This document shows positions 22,806-33,790 of a stretch of DNA of 64,000 bases, in pieces. Origin of the DNA: Linyphia triangularis. Lineage: Eukaryota > Arthropoda > Arachnida > Araneae > Linyphiidae. A program made the position numbers and the translations under genes. How positions within the stretch are numbered: the stretch's first letter is position 1; each line of letters opens with the position of its first letter. Where the stretch lies: NCBI GenBank assembly GCA_963978545.1, contig OZ021729.1, positions 11,354,001-11,418,000 of the forward strand. Reading direction: 5' to 3'. A model generated the notes under the pieces. It worked only from the letters and a program-made list of their open reading frames with translations. It was not told the DNA's origin and made no database searches.

Positions 22806-24315
22806 CTGTTTCATATTCAGCTGAGCTTGATACGAAGCGAATATATACAGCGGTACATTGGGTGTTGACCGTTGTAAGTGAGCTAGTCGTGGACAAGTAA
22901 AAGCAAAAGTTTGTTTCCAGAGACTATTGGAGGAGACAGGGTTGACGTTTGGCTAGCATGAAGATTTGAATGGTATCAAAAGGCGTGGTCGAACCGAAGT
23001 ATGTGACTTTTATAGATTTCTGAGTGACTCTCAACTGGACTAAAGGCGCTTCTCCAAAACTTCGGGAAATACTAGATAATTCTAAATCCGAAATCGAAGG
23101 TTCCAATGGGAATACATTACATATATTTATATCTATATGCAAGTAAATATTAAATATGATTATTTTCATTTTAATCAAATATAATAAAATGTTTTCTACT
23201 GATATAATCAACTAATCTCTATCACTTCTGGATACCGTATAAGTGGTTTATGGAAGCAGATGATGCCAGTTGAATACTTACCCCACTTATGCTACGTAAT
23301 AGGTTGCCCCTGGTTACAAACAGATTCTATCGAGTTTGGAGGGAAGTTGCTAACATAGATCTCTATAGTGATTGTTAAGCCTTCTTCAGATTCAAGTCAA
23401 TAACCACGCATGCGCGATCCAGAAGTTATCAATGATCTAATTTAATGTTTTGCATCACCACAGAAAACAAAACAGTATAAAATATAACGCTAAAAGGAAA
23501 TGTACATTTTAAAATAGCTAATAAATTAAAACATTTAAGAGCTGCGCATTTGTTTTAAAGCTTATTCGTTTAAAGAGTTTCAACCTAAAATACCCATAAA
23601 ATTCCTAAATATATAAAATGTTAAATCAACTAAATGGTTGTGCTACTAAAGACCATCAGAATATAGATTTAATGTCTACTACACTTAGAATTTCAAGATT
23701 ATTACTAGGAAAAAGAGAGAAATGCATTTAGTTTGAATAAAATATGTTAAGATTATACTTATTTTATGCAAACATGTTTTTTTTTTAAAGTCTGATGAAA
23801 ATAGTTTACAGACATTGTAGTAGTTTAAAGATTCAACTTTTGAAAATTTATTAAATACATAAATCTAGTATTGTAGTTGACTGTAACTTTTTGTTATTTA
23901 TTGCGGAAAAGAAGAAATTGTTAGATTTGTTGTTTAACAGTAAGTTACAAAATTAATTATACTTAGTTATAAAGAGTGTCTTCTGAGATTTTGACATCGC
24001 ATCTATGAAATAAAGGATCAGAAGAAAAACTACTTAAAGTCATTAGGTCCATCTTTAGTCCAACATTCGAGAAAATTGCAAATAAAATTATATCATTACA
24101 TAGCATAGTACTTGTTCTAATTGTCTGTAACTTGTAATTAACTACTTGTAATTAATTTTATATAGACTTATGTTGTTTTTTACAACCGCATACCGTCAAA
24201 GTTGACTGGGTCTTCTACAAGGTGACACCGACAGTTCAATTTCACTAAAAAGTTGACAAACGTTGTTTTTCCAATAGACCTTTTAAAATAAGCCGATCAT
24301 AAAATGTATAGACTT
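22806..24315. other. Non-coding stretch, nothing recognised
   Basis: 23220-23460 is somewhat GC-richer; the remainder is AT-rich. No repeat structure or coding frame is supported. Confidence 0.4.
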
Positions 24316-24690
24316 CTAGTATCCCCGTCCAAAGCCTACTAATTCAGGATTTTTTTTAGGGGAATCACTTTGGGAGTACATCAGAGTTAGATAACGTATT
24401 CCATAGCTGAGAGATGCAAGATTCCTTAGATTTCCTCAACGTGCTTAAATTGCTGTTTTCTTTTTCTATTGTGCACAATTTACCAATAATGTTGGACTAT
24501 TTCCATTTTTTTTTTTTTTTTCATTTTTTTTTCTTCAAACTAATAACACAACGTTCAATTGTAAATAAAGTTATTCGCAAAAAACGCATACCTCAGCATT
24601 TAAATTGGTAAATTTTATATGAACTTTGGCTTTGTAAAAAGGAGGAAATGGGATCATAAGAATTAAAAAAAACACAGTTCAAAAATAATA
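24316..24690 (+). repeat. Dispersed repeat family R, copy 2
   Basis: Collinear with 16655-17150 but without the hairpin insertion. It also matches 62540-62700 through AACACAACGTTCAATTGTAA-like and TTTGGCTTTGTAAAAAGGA-like blocks. A T-rich tract lies at about 24510-24530. Confidence 0.7.
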
Positions 24691-25466
24691 TATACCAGCT
24701 TAACTTTTTAAACTTAAACCGCCTCCATCAGAAATTTAAGCTTTATGTTATCAAAATTATTCGCTTTAGAACATAAAAGCTAAAACAAAATTTTTCTCAA
24801 ATCGAAAGCCGATTTCGTTACTATAATTAATTTTCAAGCATCTGTACTAAAAAAAAAACATTGCATCTCTCTCTTTTATTCTATTCCTTCCACCAGTCTC
24901 AATGAATATTTAAAAATAAATGTTGGTCGAAATCCATAACGTCTTCAGACATAACTCTATATCAACACAAGAGAAGACAAAAAATCAATTTCAAGTCTGT
25001 TTTACTTTCAACCAGAAACCACAGCCTAGGAATCGACTTTCCATGTTAAGAACTCCAGAACACTTCTGACCTCTTTTATCAACCCAACTGGGTAAATCTG
25101 GTTTCCAAAATAAACCCCACCTGGTTCTTCTCCGTATTCTCTTTTTCAAACGTCCATCCCCCGCATCCAAGTTACTCAAATATCTACCTTTCAGTCAGTG
25201 TTGGCCATCTGTCCACAATTCTGATATTGTACGAAATTTTCTCTCGGAACCGAAAATGGTAGATTTGATATGCGAGTATTTTGAAGTGGATTTATTTTTG
25301 GATGGGGGGGTCATTTTTTATTGAAATTTTCTTGGACTTTAGATTGTGTTTAGTTATTGAGTTAAATAATTACTATTTAACCTTTTGGTGGTCCGGGATC
25401 ACTTAAATATTTTTAAGTCACAGCCATCCAATCTTCCTCTTGTTCTTAGTCACTTGAATAATATAA
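24691..25466. other. Non-coding stretch before the solo LTR
   Basis: AT-rich then mixed. The last ~30 bases appear to be the left part of an interrupted family R copy. An unrecognised 62-residue minus-strand frame is at 24991-25179. Confidence 0.4.
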
Positions 25467-26168
25467 TGTTACGAATTTCTGTATATTTGTAAATATTTCG
25501 AAGTATTAATTATGTAAAAAGGAAAGTTTATGTACATTTCGCATAAAGCAGTGCATGAGTTTGTCTTTACTTCGCTTTCCTGCAATGCGTCTCTTAATGC
25601 TTGAAAACTAGTTTTACAGAGATAATGCTGGAAAACGAGCTTTACAATGAAAAGGCAATTTAACATTATGGTTAATGGCAATCTCGCCAAGTTGGCGATG
25701 ATTTTGGCGACTAAATTTGGTCGCCTAATTTGGCGAGAAATCGCTAAATGTCGCCAAACATGGCGACCATTTGGTGAAATTTTCGGTCCCCATGTACCTA
25801 TACAGGGCTTTTCGACTGCAATCTGGAAAATTCTCCAAATTTCTATCTCTAGAAGATTCGCGAAGGAAGCTTCCCTGTATAAGGCCAGGAGAGGGGGTGA
25901 GTGAGTTAGTTAGCTGTCTCTCAGTGAGCGTTCAGAGTAGTTCCGAAAGTGAACTGTATTGTATTGTCTTTTGCGACGATTTTAGCAGTTGTGTATCTAG
26001 TTTTTAACTGCTGTTTGTGCTCCATTGTTGTGTAAAGAGCTGTATTGAGTCTGTTAAAACGGGAAGTTCTGGAGTTGTAAAAGAATCTACGAAGAGTTAT
26101 ATCAGAATAAATTTCATCAAGTTTTAATCTGCTTTGGCTTCAAGTCTTTCAAACCCATCCACGCAACA
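25467..26168 (+). mobile_element. Solo LTR of an LTR retrotransposon, 702 bp
   Basis: It begins TGTTACGAATTTCTG and ends CCACGCAACA, with an exact 4-bp target duplication ATAA (25463-25466 and 26169-26172). A TATA-like TATAAGG is at 25878-25884 and a polyadenylation signal AATAAA at 26106-26111, as expected for the U3-R-U5 layout. U3 carries a cluster of TGGCGA/TCGCCA motifs in both orientations. No internal retroelement sequence follows, so the copy probably arose by recombination between paired LTRs. A reverse-oriented relative is at 43373-44063. The related locus near 62676 (AATAATATAACCC) shows the unoccupied site. Confidence 0.93.
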
Positions 26169-26690
26169 ATAACCCTATAAAAACAAAGTTTTTTTAATTT
26201 TTTCTTTCTAATGGCGGGCCCAAATACTCAGTCACTTGGCCACTACAAGGCCGGTAGCGATGGCCACTTGTGAAGGGGCAACCATCGGGAGAGCCATCGT
26301 TGCACCTAACTTAGGATATCCACGTCTGACCCCGGATTCGAACCGAAACCCACCAGCGTGGTAGTCTGATGCGCTAACCATTATACTGAATGGGCGACTA
26401 AGTTTTTAATATAAGTCTTTTATATGCATTGCCAATTTTTAAGTGCAATTGCTATTTATTCAGCTCGGATCGTGTTTTCATAGTGTTTGACCACTGTGAA
26501 TAAAAAATCAATTTCAAACCATTTTTACTAATATTTTTTTTTTTTTTTTTTTTTTTTTCCCCCCCCTAAAAAGTGATTGAATACATTGCAGTCCACAACG
26601 AGTCGATTTGCCAAGATTCAGATGGATTGAATGACAGCAAGTGGGTTAATTAGCTCTCCGAATATTTTGCTTCCTCAACGCTAATAGGGG
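26169..26690 (+). repeat. Dispersed repeat family R, copy 3 (interrupted by an LTR and a SINE)
   Basis: AACCCTATAAAAACAAAGTT, TATATGCATTGCCAATTTTT and TGCCAAG-TTCAG...GGATTGAATGACAGCAAG-like blocks match 62680-63160 in order. The solo LTR sits immediately upstream and a family B SINE splits the copy at 26208. A T25-C8 run is at 26534-26566. Confidence 0.7.
26208..26399 (-). mobile_element. SINE family B, minus-strand copy
   Basis: Read on the minus strand, the head has A-box-like TATAATGGTTAGCGCATCAG and B-box GGTTCGAATCCGGGG. The body has GGCCATCGCTACCGGCCTTG and ends GGGCCCGCCATTAG with a short A-rich tail. Flanking AAGTTTTT(TT)AAT repeats (26186 and 26400) look like the target duplication. 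The related copy at 30921-31121 is on the plus strand. Confidence 0.88.
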
Positions 26691-27720
26691 GGAGATTTCA
26701 GTCATTAATTATGGCCAAATTAAACATGATTGAATCAGAGTTCGCATGGTTTAAACCAATTGGTTTAAATCATGATTTAAACCAAATGGGTTTTTTTTTT
26801 CCTCCAAAAAAATAAAAAAAAATTGTTTTTTTTTAAAGAATAATTTAAAATTGTATTTTTATTTATTTAAAATGAGTTTTTTTTTAATTATTTTGTGTTG
26901 CCAAATGACTTCTACTTTTAACCAAAAGATTTCCAGAATTTTCTAGCAAAAGCACCTACAGCGAATATGTTGAGAGAGTTTTTTTTTTTTTTCTTTTGAA
27001 GCAGTACAATCAAAATTGTGTAACAGCTTGGGTTTGAAAAAAAAAACCGATTTTTTTTTTTTTTTTTGTTTAAAATCTAAAATCTTAAACTTTTTTTTTT
27101 TAAATGGAATAAAAAAAAAAGCATCTAGTTTTTCTTTCTATTAATTTTCTAGAAAATAATTCACTTAATAAAACAACTACATTCTTGGTATTACATGACT
27201 GATGTGTTTGTAAATGAAAAATTATACGAATATTATACATATAATAAGTTCAACCGTATTTTAAAATAATTCTTAAAATTAAAGACTGCTGAAGTATTTA
27301 TAAGTATCAACAATAAGTTTTTATTTTAATCTATTGGAGAATGGCAACACTTCAAGTGTTTACAACTAATATAAAATGCTCGAACCCTTCAGCTGAATGA
27401 CTTTCATTTGCCACCCATCCTGCCAGAGAATGACTTGAAATGGTGATTAGCCTTTTATAGATTATGAACTTTAAATTTAATTCTTCCTCAAACTACAATA
27501 GCTTTTTGAGTTTAAAAATATTGTTTATATGTTATGTTACGATATCTTGCATTCAAGAGTGAATGTAGAATAAATAGAGATTGATAGAGACCTAGAAGCT
27601 GTATTTATTGTGAGTAGTCCCACTTTTCTACCTTTTATCATAATAAAATGGATATATTAATGTTTTATAGTTTTTTTAAATTATTAATTAAAATTAAACT
27701 ATTGGCTGCATTTTTAGTTT
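26691..27720. other. AT-rich stretch with many homopolymer runs
   Basis: Repeated T and A runs (26786-27125) and a GGTTTAAA-type near-palindrome (about 26748-26790). No further feature recognised. Confidence 0.45.
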
Positions 27721-28148
27721 GTTTCTAAAATAGAGGCTTTGTGCTTTAACAACTTTTTTCTAAAAGTTAAAAATATCATTTTGTGCAACTTATTACCATT
27801 ACTGACGAATCTAAAAGCAATACCATGCATTATGCAGGAAACAATTACTATTGTATACAATGAATTTAAAAAATTGTATCTCTAAATATAATATTAAAAT
27901 TTAATATGATTTCCATGTCCACATAAGTAATATTTGTTTCTAAATTAGAGATTTTGTGCTTTAACAACTTATTTCTAAGCATTAAAAATATCATTTTGTA
28001 CAACTTAACACCATTACTGACGAATATAAGAGTAATACCATGCATTATGCAGGAAATAATTACTATTGTATACAATGAATTTAAAAAATTGTATCTCTAA
28101 ATATAATATAAAAAATTAATATGATTTTCATGTCCACATAAGTAGTAA
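27721..28148 (+). repeat. Tandem duplication, 214-bp unit, two copies
   Basis: GTTTCTAAA at 27721 and 27935 starts two closely similar units. They share CCATTACTGACGAAT, ACCATGCATTATGCAGGAAA and TGTATACAATGAATTTAAAA blocks and end with CCACATAAGTA. A minus-strand frame at 27866-28075 is not conserved. Confidence 0.92.
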
Positions 28149-28288
28149 TTGTTTATTTACTTAGTTTAAATTATTTTCAGAAGGAATATTGTTTGTTATC
28201 TGCCATCGTATCGATTAGTGCCACTATTTATCAACAGTTAGTACTTTTAGCTCTTTTTTCACAAAAATAGAACTCAGACTATTTTTCC

Positions 28289-28829
28289 AAGAGGTCGGCG
28301 ATATATCGATACGACGATATCTTTATCGATATTTCTAAAAAAATATCGATATTAAAATTATTTATAAAAGTCGCCGATATATCGATATTTTTAAACATTT
28401 TTAGTTTTTTGATGATGGTTTTGTAGTTCCTGGTGATTTTTCGATTTTATTTATTCCCTTTTCAAAAACTTCAAAACTAAAGTTTGAACTTGGCTGAAAG
28501 ACAGTTAAAACGGCACCAATATTCAATATTTTCCATACACTTAAAAGCTATTGAAAATTATCTAATTTTTTCTTAAAATCACTGCACCAATTAAGCGAAA
28601 ATATAATTTATTTATTTTTTGTAATCGATCCATTTCAATTGAAAAAGTAGTCACCTAACAAAAAAAGCAATCATGAAAAGCAGAAATTCGCTCAGAAAAA
28701 CTTTGTTTCTGGCAAAATTAAAAATCAAATAAAAAAATCATGTATCAATATATCGATATTTTATCGATATTTTTTTCTATTCAACGATATAGTATCGATA
28801 TTTATTTTGATCGATATTTCCGACCTCTA
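28289..28829 (-). mobile_element. hAT MITE, 541 bp, relative of 6078-6767
   Basis: An exact 8-bp target duplication ATTTTTCC lies at 28281-28288 and 28830-28837. The ends are AAGAGGTCGG and CCGACCTCTA. Read on the minus strand it follows the 6078-6767 element from its left end, then diverges and is about 150 bp shorter. Clusters of TATCGATA at both ends make it strongly self-complementary. Confidence 0.93.
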
Positions 28830-28837
28830 ATTTTTCC

Positions 28838-29456
28838 ACATTGGTCTGCTTTTAATTTTTTGGCCGAAAAAATTTGGCGACTACTTTCATTCCTCACAAA
28901 CATTGATCCTTTTCCGAATTCGTCCCAAGTTACCCACGCCATCAATTCCTTCAGACATCACTATAAGACAACATAAATATGAGGTCTGTCTCTCATTTCA
29001 AGTAATTATTTTCTGGTGCCATTCTCTTCTTAGATACCCTCCATCAAATCAGATTAGCCACACTTTCCTTCCAATGCCATTCTGATGCCGCAAAAAGAAC
29101 TATCCTTTCCTTAGTGTATCCGAAAGTTGATAAGTTGATTACTCTAATCAACTGAATAGCCAGTAGTTCAGTGATAGTTTTCTACAGAATAGCACCACTC
29201 TGGAAGTTGGTTGGAAGGGGTTATCTATCAGAAGTCATAACGTGATCAGCCATACGGAATGGGCCACGTTAAATTAATGCTTTATCTCCATGCTTCGAAT
29301 GGTGAAAAGTTTATTAGGAAGAGAGATTTATTAAGCAGTATGGAAGTGTACTTTATTTATAGTTGTAATCTGGTGTTAACGTGATAATGTATTTGAAATG
29401 CTATAGCTATTCTGAATCATCGAAATAAAATTAACTCTTTATTTACTGAGGGGGCT
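28838..29456. other. Non-coding stretch, nothing recognised
   Basis: Mixed composition between a hAT MITE and a SINE. Two short plus-strand frames carry no recognisable features. Confidence 0.4.
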
Positions 29457-29469
29457 TTGTGCTCCAGGG

Positions 29470-29650
29470 TTGGTTGGCTGTTTTCAGATTATTTGGCGCC
29501 GTCAGCAACACGAGGGCTATAATGCGCCCAAACATTCGTCATTAGACAAGCCAACATACATTTACAAACAGCCATGCCTAACACGGGACTCGAACCCGCA
29601 ACCTCGCGGTCTGGAAGCAAGCACGCTAACCGCTATATCGTTTGGTCGGC
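29470..29650 (-). mobile_element. SINE family A, minus-strand full-length copy
   Basis: A target duplication TTGTGCTCCAGGG / TTGGGCTCCAGGG (29457-29469 and 29651-29663, one mismatch) flanks the copy. Read on the minus strand the order is tRNA-like head (A box near TATAGCGGTTAGCGTGCT, B box GCGGGTTCGAGTCCC), body, then the GATAAT/CTGAAAACA end (here with AAATAAT). Confidence 0.92.
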
Positions 29651-29695
29651 TTGGGCTCCAGGGAATTCCGATCAGTTTTCGCATAGTACTGTATT

Positions 29696-29862
29696 GCCCA
29701 CCTGATGGCTAAGTTAGCGCTCTGGCCTCGGATCCCAAAGATGCCGGGTTCGAATCACGGGTTAGGCCTGAATGTTCGTTGTGATTCGTAATCCATATTA
29801 AGTTACAGGTTCCTGCCTTATTAGCCATCATTCTGCATGTCGTTGAGCGTACAAACCATCCA
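29696..29862 (+). mobile_element. SINE family C, full-length copy
   Basis: A target duplication TAGTACTGTATT / TGGTACTGTATT (29684-29695 and 29863-29874, one mismatch) flanks it. The head has TGGCTAAGTTAGCGCTC (A box) and CCGGGTTCGAATCACGG (B box). The body carries TTCGTTGTGATTCGTAATCC and ends TTGAGCGTACAAACCATCC. Relatives are at 49007-49192 and, truncated, at 13100-13190. Confidence 0.9.
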
Positions 29863-29880
29863 TGGTACTGTATTTACTTA

Positions 29881-30276
29881 CAGGGTTCCCACTGTCATTG
29901 AAAGGGGTTAATATTTTTAAACTTGTTTTCAAGGCCTTGAAAAAACTTGAAAATGCTTAGAGGTGCTTAAAAGTCATTGAAATGCTTAAAGGTTCTTAAT
30001 TTTTGTGGATGTTGTGTGCCCAATTGCAAAATTTATAAAAATGCAACTCAGAGTTGCTATACCTGCTTGAGCTCCACTTATCCGCACCGTATCGAAATTC
30101 TCTGACATATTTGTAATACGCATGCGTCAACATGTAATTTTTTTGGTAGAATATACTTTTGTAAAAATTTATACATAGACATGATACCTGAAAACAAGTT
30201 TTCAAATGTCCTTAAAACATTATTTAGGTCCTTAAAAGTCATTGATTTTCATTCTGTGATTGGAATGGGAACTCTG
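29881..30276. mobile_element. hAT-like element, ~396 bp
   Basis: The ends CAGGGTTCCCA and TGGGAACTCTG are inverted, and CAGxGTTCCCA is a common hAT terminus. Inside, CTTGAAAA and CTTAAAAGTCATTGA blocks occur near both ends in opposite senses. The 8-bp flanks (TTTACTTA, TCATACTA) do not match well, so the target duplication is eroded or the boundaries are slightly off. Confidence 0.55.
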
Positions 30277-30920
30277 TCATACTAATTTAAAGCTCTGAGA
30301 CCTATTAGGAATTTGAAATCCACTTCTGTGAAGTTCGCTCTTCAATTTTTTGATAACAGCACAAACTTATTTTTCTTTAGAAGCTTACTAAATACAAGTA
30401 TATAAAATGATGTAAGGTCATGGTTGATGCATAGAAAATTGAAAACCATCCACGTGTTTGCATATAAAGAGAAATAAACTTGTGCTTCCATCCAACAATT
30501 GAAGAACAAACTGTAGGAAGTGGATTTCAAATTTCTAATGGATCTCAAAGAGTTTGAATTAATATTCAGTACCATAATAACACTGACGGGCAGTAAATAA
30601 AGTATAAAAACATATTGAGCTATTTAAATACCATTACATCTATACTATTGCTCCATGCAATAGTTTTGAAGTTTTCTGTTACGTTTTATATTTTCTCTGA
30701 CATGTTCAAATGCATGTCAAGGGAAATTTATAGAATTATCTAGGTTTTGGTACTTAACTTGATGTTAAAAGGGATACTTCTGTATTTCCCTGACATTCAT
30801 TTTATTGTTTTTCTATAGATACCGAGACAGATGCATCGATGGTATTTGAAAACAGATTCAATGTTCTTTATTAGGGGTGTGGGAGTCTTGTAAAGTTTCC
30901 ATTTGATGTTGATCTCTATG
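30277..30920. other. AT-rich stretch, nothing recognised
   Basis: No repeat or coding feature supported; a 77-residue minus-strand frame is unrecognised. Confidence 0.4.
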
Positions 30921-31121
30921 TCGCCCAATCAGTATAGTGGTTGGTGCATCAGACTACCACGCTGGTGGGTCTCGGTTTGAATCCGGGGTAAGACATGGAT
31001 GTCCTAAGTTAGGGGCAACGATGGCCCTACCACTGGGGGCACCCTCACAAGTGGCCATCGCTACCGGCCTTGTAGTGACCAAGAGACTGTAAGTACTTAG
31101 GCCCGCCATTAGAGAAAAAAA
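30921..31121 (+). mobile_element. SINE family B, plus-strand copy
   Basis: The head reads TCAGTATAGTGGTTGGTGCA (A-box region) and GGTTTGAATCCGGGG (B box). The body matches 26208-26399 in reverse and ends GGCCCGCCATTAGAG followed by a nine-A tail. ATCTCTAT before it and ATCTCCAT after it may be the target duplication. A 57-bp minisatellite begins just after the copy. Confidence 0.88.
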
Positions 31122-31138
31122 AATCTCCATTAGAAGCC

Positions 31139-31592
31139 GGACGGTTTATTCCTTCTGTAAGATCTGTTGATGTCCCCTTTTGACATGAGGCTGGACAGTT
31201 TATTCCTCCTTCTGTGAGATCTGTCGATGTCCCCTTTTGACATGAGGCTGGACAGTTTATTCCTCCTTCAATAAGATCTGTCGATGTCCCCTTTTGGCAT
31301 GAGGCTGGACAGTTTATTCCTCCTTCAATAAGATCTGTTGATGTCCCCTTTTGACATGAGGCTGGACAGTTTATTCCTCCTTCTGTGAGATCTGTCGATG
31401 TCCCCTTTTGACATGAGGCTGGACAGTTTATTCCTTCTTCTGTGAGATCTGTCAATGTCCCCTTTTGACATGAGGCTGGATAGTTTATTCCTCCTTCAAT
31501 AAGATCTGTCGATGTCCCCTTTTGGCATGAGGCTGGACAGTTTATTCCTCCTTCTGTAAGATCTGTGGATGTCCCCTTTTGACATGAGGCTG
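31139..31592 (-). repeat. 57-bp minisatellite, eight copies, open on the minus strand
   Basis: GATCTGT-type anchors occur at 31161, 31218, 31275, 31332, 31389, 31446, 31503 and 31560, exactly 57 bp apart. Because 57 is a multiple of three, one minus-strand frame stays open through all units and would encode a 19-residue repeat (core GGINCPASCQKGTSTDL). That frame is preceded by a stop with no ATG and runs into the neighbouring SINE. I therefore treat it as a minisatellite rather than a gene, although a repeat-protein exon cannot be fully excluded. Confidence 0.9.
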
Positions 31593-33540
31593 TTCATATG
31601 CTTCAATTTTGACTGTGATCATCGGAAAGTAATAGGATCAAATTAATACATCTAGATACAGAAAATTATTAGCAAAAAGTGACAAACAGAAAGTGCTATT
31701 CATTGTACTTCTACAAAAACTAGGTAAGAAAAAAAAAATTACTAGAAAAAAGATACTTGAACAAATTGATGTATAATTTCCGTTTCTTAACTTTCACTGT
31801 TATGATCATCAATTAGCGCCTATCTTTAGGTGAAAAATTTTTGATGGTTTTGTTGTTACTTATCTCGTTTCATCATTTAAATTATCAATCATGAATTGAG
31901 AACAAATTGTGTCCTCTTTTGTATAGAGGAATAATTTTTGCAGTACTTTTATAATTGTATTTCAATTCATGATATGTATTTGTCTAAGCATTTTTTTTTT
32001 TAATACTATTATCTATCTTTTTGTTTTCTATCTGGATAGTACTTAACTTTTGCATAAAGCATCTGTATCTACTTAAAACAACAAAACATAAAAGTCAACT
32101 TTAAAACTAGTTCTTAATATTTTGTGAATAAATCAAAAAATGGAGTATTCAGAAACATTTTAAGACAAGCATTAATGCAGATAACCAATAATACAGGATT
32201 CCCCTTATAAAATAACTTTCCGCTTTATACATATTAGATTTTAAATATATCTTAACATTCAGTTAAATATTGTATCTAAATATTCAAAACAGCCACCATT
32301 CAATAGATTTAACATTAAAAAAAAATACAAACACATATATTTAGATAATATAAACAGCTACCATTTCTCTAACTATATTCAGTCTTCAAAGTAAATATTG
32401 ATAAGTAATGTATAGAATATTTATGTTCATTTAATCTCAGTCAAATATGCCTTAAACATAAAGTAAGAATTTTTTTTATGTAAATGCATCTTTCTTAAAA
32501 GAAATACCCACCTCATAAAGTAATCTATTGATAACCTATAAATTACGAAGTTTTAGTTAGAAAAACTACATAACGTAGCTTTGATTTCAGTTTTTGAAAT
32601 AGTCTTCCGTTTCTTAAAGAAAAATACCGACATGTATCCAATTATATTTCCATTTTCAAACCCATTGAAATAAACACACATCCATACTGAAGATATTCAA
32701 TATATCGAGAAGAAACGGAATGAAAAATGCCTTTGAAAGAGGCAAAAATCCTGGAACTGCAGAAAATACTATCCTTTTCCCAACGAATGGTACGCAGCCA
32801 TATAGAGGATAAGAAATATCGGAGAAAGAAAACTCTATTTTTTATAGAGTCGATATATTTTCTCGCTGGTCAAGCTGACATGAAAGCCTGAAATGTATAT
32901 ATCAAAGAGGAAAAACGAATTTTAGCAGAAAAAAAGGCGGGAGTATGTTTACTGATGGGGAGAGTATATGTTCCATTTCGCTCTGTTTGGCGCGCAATAG
33001 TGCAGAAGGCAGTTTTTAGAATGCAGTGGCTAAACAAGGAGACGCTCTATCCGTTTTATTAGGCACACATGGATGGGTTCGCTGTGTTTGTGTTTATTCT
33101 TGAGGACCCTGTATTTCGAGGATTGTTGTTATTGTTGTTGTAAATGGCCTAGAAGTAATGCGTACTGATGTGAAAGTATTAGAGGAAGATACTTGGGTAA
33201 ATATGCATTGGAGTCACACTTTTCAATAAGCGACCATGGTATCGCGTTAGGTGGAGTTGTTTTGTGTTGTTTGATTTGTTTTTAGTTGATCTGGTTCGCT
33301 GAGTTCTATTTTGTTGAGAAAGATCTGATGGGAACGTAACTTATGATGGAGAGTGATTTGAGGAGGCAGTCGGGAAAGATATTGTTTACTGACTGGTAAA
33401 AACAGCTAATCAAAATGGTAAAGCAGAAAAAAAAAATCTACCAGACCATGAACTCCAATTGACATTTAGTAATTTTGCTTTTATTTCATTTATAAATTGG
33501 TAATTTGACGATATTTTAAAAACATTTCAGAAATTGGCCC
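31593..33540. other. Non-coding stretch
   Basis: AT-rich to about 32690, a GC-richer patch at about 32930-33260, then AT-rich. Nothing recognised. Confidence 0.4.
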
Positions 33541-33790
33541 ATAACTTTTCTTCTAAGTGTTGCTAATAGTGAATGCATGCATAGTTATTTGCATTCTCTG
33601 CTATGTATAATTAAATTAATGCACAATTATATGTATTCTATGCTATCTATTACTCAACGAATACATAGTACCATGTATTAGCTACTATGTATAATTCAAT
33701 GAATACATAGTTCGATGCAATTCTACAATGTATAATTGTATAATTGAATGAATACATAATTCTGTATATTCGCTATACCTTATTTCATTC
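33541..33790 (+). repeat. Degenerate repeat of ACTATGTATAATTCAATGAA type
   Basis: CTATGTATAATT-, AATGAATACATAGT- and ATGTATT-like blocks alternate through this segment at irregular spacing. It is an eroded tandem array. Confidence 0.6.

Noticed and set aside
31045..31455. 136-residue minus-strand frame as a gene
   Set aside because: It is the open phase of a 57-bp minisatellite running into a SINE; it lacks an ATG start and the frame is explained by the period being a multiple of three.
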